From NCBI GenBank assembly GCA_900552945.1, contig USBI01000034.1:1-20195 (forward strand): 20,195 nucleotides of DNA. The letters are read 5' to 3'. A program made the translations under genes and the position numbers. The notes below the pieces were generated by a model. The model searched no databases. It was not told the origin of the DNA and worked only from the letters and a program-made list of their open reading frames with translations. The stretch comes from an uncultured Oscillospiraceae bacterium. GTDB taxonomy: Bacteria > Bacillota > Clostridia > Oscillospirales > Ruminococcaceae. Each line of letters opens with the position of its first letter. Position 1 is the stretch's first letter. Positions 10,511 through 16,775 of the stretch are shown one piece after another.

Positions 10511-10667
10511 GAAAAGAGGTCTTGACAATGGCGGCGAGAAGGAAGTCAACGCTGACAGCGCAGAGCAGTGCAGTGTGGCTGCGCCCATTTCTTTTGTCAA
10601 GAGCAAAATTTCGTATTTTTAAAAGGCGTATTCCGCCCGTTTTTGCACGGTCGGGGTACGCTTTTTT
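10511..10667 (+). ncRNA. Candidate structured small RNA or leader ending in an intrinsic terminator
   Basis: The 420 bases between the ruvX hairpin and the TetR gene hold no convincing gene. The first 180 or so (10327-10510) are AT-rich and featureless. From about 10511 the sequence is strongly self-complementary. TCTTGACAA at 10520-10528 pairs with TTGTCAAGA at 10594-10602 and encloses smaller hairpins, including GCGCAG 10558-10563 with CTGCGC 10579-10584. A terminator follows at 10626-10667. A -10-like TATACA lies at 10503-10508, but I see no good -35 box. The layout resembles a free-standing small RNA of about 155 bases. It matches no RNA family I can name, and could be a decayed mobile element instead. 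Confidence 0.35.
10626..10667 (+). terminator. Intrinsic terminator upstream of the TetR gene
   Basis: GCGTATTCCG and CCCG on the left pair with CGG, T and CGGGGTACGC on the right (14 pairs with one mismatch and two G-T pairs) around a T-rich loop, followed by six T residues at 10662-10667. Four A residues (10621-10624) on the other side could also allow termination on the minus strand. It ends whatever is transcribed from 10327-10625 and isolates the TetR promoter. Confidence 0.75.
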
Positions 10668-10683
10668 GCGTTGTTTGGGGACA

Positions 10684-10724
10684 GCGTAAATTTTTTTGAC
10701 GATAAATTTACCGCTTGGTCAATA
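10684..10724 (+). promoter_or_regulatory. Candidate promoter with overlapping TetR-type operator
   Basis: An inverted repeat (GCG-TAAATTT at 10684-10693 and AAATTTA-CCGC at 10704-10713) surrounds TTGACG at 10696-10701, a good -35 box. With 17 bases of spacing the -10 box would be TCAATA at 10719-10724, which is weak. A palindrome covering the -35 box just upstream of a TetR-family gene is the classic layout for autorepression. The repeat is seen directly; its role as operator is inference. Confidence 0.5.
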
Positions 10725-10745
10725 AAACAAGATAGGGGGGACTTT

Positions 10746-11303
10746 ATGGCGGGTGAAAGAGGTATCCCGGAGCGGCGGGTGGAATTTTTGGAAACCTGTT
10801 TTGATGCCTTCTGCAAAAACGGTTTGGAAAACACCACCATGAAAATGCTGGCGGATGCCTGTGGGTCTGCAAACGGGAATCTCGTTTACTATTTCGGTAC
10901 GAAGGACAATATTGTCGTTCAATCCACGGCATATTGCATGGCAAAGGTAGAAAATGACTTTATGGCAAGAGCGCCGAAGGATTTCGCGGACATCGAACGT
11001 TTCTTAAGAGAAATGCCTTATGTCACCGCGGAGCTCCACGGCGAAAAATACCGCTTCATGTATCAGGTGTACGCAAGCCCCAAATTCCGGGAATATGGCA
11101 AAGAGTTTTTCAGGGGTGTGAGTGTCCGTTATCACCAGTATGCCGAAATGCTCTCCGGAAAGCTGGGTATGCCTGTGGACTTTATTCAGGGCATGATTTA
11201 CATTTTTGAGGACGAGGAATATTTAAATTTACAACTCAATGCGATTCGAACCTCTTTAAAATTATTTGTGAATGAATACAGAACAAAGGAGGAAACAACA
11301 TGA
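10746..11303 (+). CDS. TetR/AcrR-family transcriptional regulator
   Basis: A 185-residue protein with an N-terminal helix-turn-helix at about residues 26-52 (ENTTMKMLADACGSANGNLVYYFGTKD), which matches the TetR pattern with the YYFGTKD end of the recognition helix. The remaining 130 residues form a diverged helical ligand-binding domain with no recognisable ligand. The frame is open from 10671, but the ATG at 10746 has a GGGGGG ribosome binding site and begins just before the DNA-binding domain. Its stop overlaps the start of the surface protein gene (ATGA at 11300-11303). The two are therefore likely co-transcribed, with the regulator probably controlling both through the palindrome upstream. 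Confidence 0.85.
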   Translation: MAGERGIPERRVEFLETCFDAFCKNGLENTTMKMLADACGSANGNLVYYFGTKDNIVVQSTAYCMAKVENDFMARAPKDFADIERFLREMPYVTAELHGEKYRFMYQVYASPKFREYGKEFFRGVSVRYHQYAEMLSGKLGMPVDFIQGMIYIFEDEEYLNLQLNAIRTSLKLFVNEYRTKEETT

Positions 11304-13367
11304 AAAAACGCATTACAGCCGTACTGCTCAGTGTGATGATGGTGGTGACGCTGCTGCCTGCTGTGCCCTGTGCCTGTCGCATCGGCGCAAACGTCTGAAA
11401 AGGAAGCAGCTGTCAAAGGCTTTGCCGAAGTTGATGCGATACTGGCCGGACATAATGATACATCCCTCACTTTAGATGATGACTATTATAACGTGATGAT
11501 AAATTACGGCGTAAATGGCGAAAATAGGTTAGTGTGGGATAATCTAGGAGCCGATTCTTCCGGAAGCAAAGTGATCGATTTGGTCGGCACCTGGATCCGC
11601 ACACCGTTTAATACGAAGGAATATGTTGATTCCCTGACGGTGGACTCTTGGGAAGAGATGGGCTGTGAGATCGTCTCCTCTGACAAAGAAGTCGATGGAG
11701 TTGATCTTGGCTACAATGATTATCCCCACAATAATGCGCCTACGTCTGAAATTTACGGTACCAGTTATGTGCGTAAGTCCTTGCTGGAATTTGTAGATGC
11801 TGTGTTTTCTCAGGAAGAAAAGCAGAATCTGGAGCCGACCGAGATCTATCATTCCGTCACGCACAAATATCTTTATAGTGCAGATTCTTATGTGGAATAT
11901 ACAGATATTTATAAGACGAATGATTACGTTCATCTGCCCTATTATCAGGAAAATGCTGTCCAAGATGTAACGATATATTTTGGAGAAAACTCAGCGGATA
12001 ATATTGCCTCCGGCACAAGGTCTTTTAGCTTGCACGAATGGTTGCGTTTTGCGCCCGTTGTCGGTCAGCTCATGCGCAATGTGGCGGAACCCAGATATCA
12101 CGATGTATCACATTCACTGACAAAAGATGGATTGATCTGGCGCTATCAGGGAAACGATAAAGTAGCCTACGCGGATGATCCGTATGCTACCTATCCTCCA
12201 AGTCCTGCGGCAGTGGTCAGTACGAAGCTGGATGTAAGCAGGGTGTTATTTGCTTCCAGCGGAAAACCGGCGGAGAAGGACGGAGAAGTGTTGGTTTTGG
12301 GCGCATATTACTTGAGATATAAAAACGATAACTTGGGCGAAGCCGTGATCACCCCGGATAAGCAGAGCGTGCGGATTGAAAGCATAAATCCCATGTACAA
12401 CGGTTATGAAGGGTTGAAAGAAGAACCGGTCTATCTCTATGTGCAGTATTCCAGAGCCGATGAAGAGTACCAAGGTCATGCATACGCAAAACAGGTACAG
12501 GCGGGCGATGTGATTACCGCCAGCGAGCTCACGAACGGGGATATCACTGACTTCGAAAACTGTAAGGTGTGGCTGGAATCTACGTATTCCGGTCAACGTG
12601 CTACGTACGCCACCTATGCGGAGCAGGAAGCAGGTCTGGTTTTAACGCCTTCTCAGGCTTCTCTGGCTGCCATACAGTACCAGCAGCAGATACCGGAAGC
12701 GGTTACATTTACCTTGACCAATCCCTATGATGTTAGCCAGGAAATTATTTATTTTGAAATTACTTCGGAATTGGGAAATGATCCGCATGTCGGTTTGCTT
12801 GAAGTGACCCCTAGCGATGCTGCGATCCATGACTGGGTTTTATCCCCGGGAGAAAGCAAAACTTTTACTATTAATTTTGATGAGCTTGATGCTCTGGACA
12901 TTCCCTGGTCGGACGATTTTAACATTCGCATAGACTACCAGGTGTCCGGCACGACAGAACAGAAGTCATTGGAAGCTGCTTTGCACTGCGAGGTGAAAGA
13001 TGCCGGTGATCCTGCACTTGTTAGCGTGAGTACGGAAGAGTATGATGTGCTGGCGGGCGGAGATGTGACCTATCAACTTTACCTCCCGCAAACAATGTCG
13101 TTTGGCAAGGTGTTAGCCAGAGTATACCTGAATGATAACCAGACGTACACGGAATATCAGCTGACTGAAAATACAGACTATATATTGTCTGGCAAGACCG
13201 GAGACATTACCTTCACGCTGAAAGAAAATTGGATTAAAAGTACGGATTGGTTGAAGGATGAGGACCGCCAGTCCGATGGCGGACAAGTGACCATATTGTT
13301 TCATAATACCGCGGACGAAAGTTGGCTTTTCTTTGATACTTTGTTTATACCATCCGGCCTTCTATAG
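11300..13367 (+). pseudogene. N-terminal part of a large secreted surface protein, frameshifted in its signal peptide
   Basis: A strong ribosome binding site (AAAGGAGG) leads to ATG 11300 and a signal peptide (MKKRITAVLLSVMMVVTLLPAV) that soon meets TGA at 11396. The real continuation is in another frame (open from about 11370 to TAG at 13367, about 665 residues). Deleting one copy of a 7-base tandem repeat at 11362-11375 restores PAVPVASAQTSEKE, with an A-x-A signal peptidase site. The body is rich in acidic and aromatic residues with beta-sandwich-like stretches near its end; I recognise no catalytic domain. Codon use is more AT-rich than in the pyr genes. It may be a decayed gene, a phase-variable gene in the OFF state, or contain sequence errors. 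Confidence 0.7.
11362..11375 (+). repeat. 7-base tandem duplication in a signal peptide
   Basis: TGTGCCC followed directly by TGTGCCT (6 of 7 identical). One copy gives an intact signal peptide joined to the long downstream frame; two copies shift the frame by one and cause a stop 21 bases later. Slipped-strand gain or loss here would switch the protein on or off. Confidence 0.75.
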
Positions 13368-13384
13368 CGGATAATGCGGGCTAT

Positions 13385-15223
13385 GTGCTCATCAACGGGC
13401 AGAAGGTGACAGACACGGCGCTCGTTTCCGAGGGTGTACCTTTTACGATGCAGGCGGTGGCGAATACCGGTTATGAATTTTCCTCTTTTTCCATTCCGTT
13501 TACGTCAATAGCCTCACAGGCAAACCCATTTACGCTGACACTAACCCCGCAGGCGTACCCGGGTATTCATGACAACAGCGAATTGACGCTTCAGACCAAT
13601 TTCAAGCGGGCTAACCAGGAGCCGATGCCGAACGCTTTCTTTACCGCCACAGACGACAGCGCAGGCATACTGACAAATGTGACGGCTGGTATGAAGTACA
13701 GCGTGGATGGCGGCACGCAGTGGATGGATATTACCGGAGAGTACGCGGAGGTTACCGGGGTAACAGCGGCAAATGACATAAAGGTCTATAAACCGGGGAA
13801 CGGTTCAACTATATCGGATTCTGATATCCAGACCATTGATGTAACTCAGCCGGTTGCACCTGCGGTAAGTGGTGCGGACTGCACGACAACGGAACAAAAC
13901 AACGGGAAGATTACCGGCGTAAACACCACCATGGAATACAAGCTGTCTACCGCTTCGAGCTGGACGAACATTACAAGCACAGAGATAAACGGTCTCGCAC
14001 CCGGAACATATGAAGTGCGTGTAAAGGCAGACGGAACTACGCTTGCTTCTCCTGCTGCAACGGTTACAATCGGTGCACACACCTGTGCGGCGCAGGGCGA
14101 GTGGCAGTATGATGAAAATGAGCATTGGAAGCTCTGCTCCTGCGGTGAAAAGGTGGGCGCAGTTCCTCATTCCGGCGGAACAGCCACCTGCACAAAAAAA
14201 GCTCAGTGCCAGGTTTGCGGGCAGTCCTATGGCTCTGTAGACCCGGAGAACCATACCGGTACTGTTGTATGGGTTCAAACAGCAACCACCCATAAAGAGG
14301 TATATAACTGCTGTAATGCTGAGGCAAGCCCGGAATCAGCTCATACATGGGAAGGCGGGAAATGTACAGTCTGTCAATATGTCTGCCAGCACCAAGGCGG
14401 CGAAGCCACCTGTACGGCTCCTGCTACTTGTGAGATTTGCAAACAGACATATGGTTCTGTGAACCCTGACAATCATTCCGGTGAAATCGTCTGGATACAA
14501 ACCACCACAACCCATTCTGGCGTGTATGGCTGCTGTGATACTCTGGCTGTAAAAGAAGGCCCCCATAAATGGGAAAATGGCGAATGCAGCGTATGCGGCT
14601 ATGTTTGCCAGCACACCGGCGGTGAGGCCACCTGCGAGAAACAAGCAGTGTGTGACATCTGCGGAGCTGAATATGGGGGCAAAGACGCATTCAACCATAC
14701 AGAAACTCTTGTGAAAACAGAAGAGAAACCCACTACCCACCTTGCTGTGGGCAACACAGCATACTGGTATTGCGGAGGATGCGGTAATTATTTCAGCGAT
14801 CAAGCGGGTACAAAGGCAATTACATTGGAAAGCACGGTGATTCCTAAGCTGCCGGACCATATAGCGGATGGAACGGGCTGGCATTTTGACGGAAACAGCC
14901 ATTGGAACGGTTGCCTGTGCGGCGCGGTGTTCAATGAATCGACCCATACGTTTGTGTGGGTGACGGATCAGGAAGCCACTGCCACAGAAGCAGGTAAAAA
15001 GCATGAGGAATATACCGTCTGCGGTTATGCAAAAGCCGCGGTAGAAATCCCGGCAACGGGTACCGATACGTCATCCGGCAGCAATCAGTCGGGTGATACA
15101 AGTTCCCCGCAGACCGACGATTATAGAAATATCATGCTGAGCACTGTATTGCTGATGATTTCCGGCATAGGGCTGGCGGCAACGGTTGTTTTCCATAGAA
15201 AACGCCGCTGCAAAATAAAATAA
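13385..15223 (+). pseudogene. C-terminal part of the same surface protein: Cys-rich repeats and cell-wall sorting signal
   Basis: Open frame of 612 residues, in the same frame as the ATG at 11300 but out of frame with 11370-13367. Coding sense extends upstream to about 13343 (VYTIRPSIADNAGY), so the break is a one-base loss near the T run at 13340-13342, not a gene boundary; no ribosome binding site precedes 13385. In order it holds an immunoglobulin-like or beta-rich part (about 1-225), cysteine-rich repeats (about 226-450), a linker rich in Ser and Thr, and an SPQTDD motif with a hydrophobic helix and a basic tail (HRKRRCKIK). The end resembles a variant sortase signal, so the intact protein would be wall-anchored. 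Its function is unknown; adhesion or host binding is only a guess. Confidence 0.7.
14174..14740 (+). repeat. Tandem 222-base (74-residue) Cys-rich repeats
   Basis: Two full copies (14174-14395 and 14396-14617) and a partial third (from 14618) each begin GG-x-A-T-C and share C-x2-C pairs (CQVCG, CEICK, CDICG), a NHTG/NHSG block, a CC pair and a final CxVC-x-YVCQH. The paired cysteines suggest small zinc ribbons or disulfide modules. The equal 222-base length shows in-frame duplication; the DNA has diverged moderately between copies. Confidence 0.85.
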
Positions 15224-15241
15224 AATAAATAGATAAATCAA

Positions 15242-15275
15242 AGGCGCAGAGGTATTTCCTCTGCGCCTATTGTTT
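15242..15275. terminator. Bidirectional terminator between the surface gene and the reverse transcriptase
   Basis: An 11-base perfect stem (AGGCGCAGAGG with CCTCTGCGCCT) around a TATTT loop, followed by ATTGTTTTT on the plus strand and by a T-rich stretch on the minus strand. It lies between two convergent genes and probably stops transcription from both sides. Confidence 0.8.
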
Positions 15276-15309
15276 TTCTGTATGACCGGTTTTATGGTTA
15301 TCCGTTCTT

Positions 15310-16371
15310 TTAGTTTTTGAGTCGATTCAATTGCTGTTCAAGCTGTTTTGCGGCGCTTTGAAGCCATCTGTTTTCCGGTTCGACCTGTAACACAAAATGA
15401 AGCTTGCCGCACAAATGCTGTAAGTACCGTTTTTCATCGGGTTGGGCGCCGCTCAGAAATTCCACTGCCTGAGTGCGTAGGATGTGCTCTCCTGCGCCGA
15501 ATTTCAAGGTATAATATATCTCTTGGCGAAGCTTGCGCTTGTAATCGGCGGAAACGGAAATCTTTTCGTTTACCGTAAGACCTGTCACACACTGCCTGTT
15601 TGCGTTTGTTACAAAGTGGGTTTTGGCTTCGTTTAACTCAAAACCCATCTCTTGAAGCATGGAACGCGCTTTTTGATAAACATGGAAGAGCGGACGATTG
15701 GAAGAAAAGCTCAGGTCATCGCAGTAACGTGTGTAAGAGATGCCCCGCTTTTCACACCAGCTTCCCATGCTGTTGTCAAAATTGCGCATGACCAGGTTGG
15801 AAAGGGCAGGGGAGGTACAGGCACCCTGAGGAAGCGTATTGTTTAAGCAGCAAAGGGAGGCCAGTAATACGCCGATCTGTTTTGGAAAATACCCTGTATG
15901 GAAAGCGGCGGTGTAAACCTGTTCGAAGGTGATGGAATCGAAGAAACCGGCAATATCCAGTTTGAGAAGATAGCGCTTTCCAACATGTGGGAGCGCGTTG
16001 GCCGAAAGGGTGCAGCCCTTTGTGTATGCTTTGGCATATGCCGATACCGGCAGCTGTTCCAGAATCTGCCGCTTTATTTTAGTTTGAAAGCCGCGCAGAT
16101 CACGGCTTGGGACAGAAAGCTGCCTGGTCCCTCCATTGTTTTTGGAAATAGCAGCCGTGTGATATTCCTGCTCGGGATGTTTGGCACAGCGGAACAGGAT
16201 CTTTTTCCCTCTTCGGAAAAAAGCGGCCAACTGGTCGATATCATACAAAAAAGGAAGCGGTTGTACTGCTTTGAAATCAAGGACCATTTCCGTCGCTGCC
16301 GATATGCCGAACCGGGAAACGAACGGCATGTCATGCTCTTCAAAGTGTATGGTATCGCCTTTGATTTTCAT
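15310..16371 (-). CDS. Retron-type reverse transcriptase
   Basis: Synthesises msDNA by copying part of the adjacent ncRNA from a 2'-OH of a guanosine in the same RNA (known for retrons). The protein has 353 residues from the ATG at 16371; an in-frame GTG at 16380 falls inside the AAAGAGGTG ribosome binding site. Motifs in order: RQLSVPS near 83-89; the retron NAxxH motif NALPH at 125-129; KLDIAGFFDSI with the catalytic D139; PQGACTSPALSN at 181-192; the catalytic box YCDD at 216-219; and the retron VTG at 262-264. There is no maturase, integrase or endonuclease domain, which argues against a group II intron. Residues 1-40 and the last 60 have no domain I recognise. The gene starts 15 bases after the ncRNA inverted repeat. 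Confidence 0.93.
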   Translation of the reverse strand: MKIKGDTIHFEEHDMPFVSRFGISAATEMVLDFKAVQPLPFLYDIDQLAAFFRRGKKILFRCAKHPEQEYHTAAISKNNGGTRQLSVPSRDLRGFQTKIKRQILEQLPVSAYAKAYTKGCTLSANALPHVGKRYLLKLDIAGFFDSITFEQVYTAAFHTGYFPKQIGVLLASLCCLNNTLPQGACTSPALSNLVMRNFDNSMGSWCEKRGISYTRYCDDLSFSSNRPLFHVYQKARSMLQEMGFELNEAKTHFVTNANRQCVTGLTVNEKISVSADYKRKLRQEIYYTLKFGAGEHILRTQAVEFLSGAQPDEKRYLQHLCGKLHFVLQVEPENRWLQSAAKQLEQQLNRLKN

Positions 16372-16386
16372 ACCGTTCACCTCTTT

Positions 16387-16419
16387 TTAAAATAACACCA
16401 AGCAAAGCCTTTTGCGGCA
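16387..16419 (+). repeat. Retron a2 inverted repeat (pairs with a1)
   Basis: Pairs with 16585-16618. The 13 bases GCCTTTTGCGGCA are identical between arms, as are ACCAA and TTAAAATAA further out; a 5-6 base segment in between differs. This is the closing duplex of the retron RNA. The reverse transcriptase ribosome binding site begins immediately beyond this arm. Confidence 0.88.
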
Positions 16420-16606
16420 CCAAAAGACCGCATATAAGCGAAGGCGAATGGTTATTCACACAGTGAATCCGGAATTCGCCGGAGCGTTATCGGGAATGTA
16501 TTCTTGCAAAGAATACGTCTTCACCTGTTGTAACAAAACAGCGACTCGCTGTTCTTCCAAAAGCAGAGGCTTTCAGATGTACACTGCCGCAAAAGGCCGC
16601 TTGTTG
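16387..16606 (-). ncRNA. Retron msr-msd RNA
   Basis: Read on the minus strand, this 220-base stretch has the full layout of a retron RNA. It contains the a1 repeat (from 16606 down to 16585); msr hairpins AACAGCG/CGCTGTT (16553-16537, loop AGT) and GTATTCTT/AAGAATAC (16516-16498, loop TGC); then an msd hairpin built of GGCGAAT/ATTCGCC (16480-16443) with an inner ATTCAC/GTGAAT, extended by ATAA/TTAT; and the a2 repeat (16419-16387). By analogy with Ec86, the G at 16584 just after a1 is the candidate branch point. The cDNA would begin near 16420 and match the plus strand to about 16495, giving roughly 75 bases of single-stranded DNA. Confidence 0.88.
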
Positions 16607-16618
16607 GTTTTATTTTAA
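16585..16618 (-). repeat. Retron a1 inverted repeat (pairs with a2)
   Basis: The partner arm of 16387-16419. Its outer bases (16612-16617) also form the -10 box of the retron promoter. Only the part from about 16606 inward is therefore likely to be transcribed, and the outer TTAAAATAA match may reflect constraint on DNA or an ancestral duplication rather than RNA pairing. Confidence 0.85.
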
Positions 16619-16640
16619 TGTGTTGCCCTTGATTTTGCAA
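16612..16640 (-). promoter_or_regulatory. Promoter of the retron ncRNA and reverse transcriptase
   Basis: On the minus strand TTGCAA (16640-16635) and TAAAAT (16617-16612) are exactly 17 bases apart. Transcription would start near 16605, at the beginning of the a1 arm, which fits the known structure of retron transcripts. It lies after the alcohol dehydrogenase terminator, so the retron has its own promoter. The 55 bases between terminator and -35 box show nothing else. Confidence 0.65.
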
Positions 16641-16698
16641 GATGAATCCAACAATATGGTTGAACTCTATCAAGGTTTTCATTTTCTGTAAGCAGAAG

Positions 16699-16742
16699 AA
16701 AACAGCGGTATGATGAGATGTACCCCATCATACCGCTGTTTT
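16699..16742 (-). terminator. Terminator of the alcohol dehydrogenase gene
   Basis: A perfect 17-base stem (AAAACAGCGGTATGATG with its complement at 16726-16742) and a 10-base loop, followed on the minus strand by TTTTCTT. It lies about 35 bases after the dehydrogenase stop and separates that gene from the retron. Confidence 0.85.
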
Positions 16743-16775
16743 ACCTTAAAATTTGCCTTGGTTCGGGAAGCTTTT

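Noticed and set aside
10520..10602. Interpreting TTGACA at 10522-10527 as a promoter -35 box
   Set aside because: There is no acceptable -10 box 16-18 bases downstream; the hexamer is half of an inverted repeat.
10528..10689. A 53-codon open frame starting at ATG 10528, rich in Arg and Ser, with a weak GAGG upstream
   Set aside because: It runs straight through the terminator hairpin and into the TetR operator palindrome, and the sequence is better explained by RNA structure; no recognisable protein.
14174..14740. CRISPR-like array
   Set aside because: The 222-base repeats are in-frame coding repeats of a cysteine-rich protein and have no spacer structure.
15310..16371. Reading the reverse transcriptase as a group II intron or diversity-generating retroelement
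   Set aside because: No maturase or HNH domain, no intron domain V-like sequence, and no template/variable repeat pair was seen; the NAxxH and VTG motifs plus the a1/a2 repeats fit a retron.
15898..16395. Plus-strand open frame of 165 codons opposite the 5' half of the reverse transcriptase gene
   Set aside because: Antisense to a gene with clear catalytic motifs; no ribosome binding site and no family resemblance.
16412..16618. Plus-strand open frame of 68 codons opposite the retron RNA
   Set aside because: It covers the inverted repeats and hairpins of the msr-msd, lacks a ribosome binding site, and its sequence is a by-product of the palindromes.
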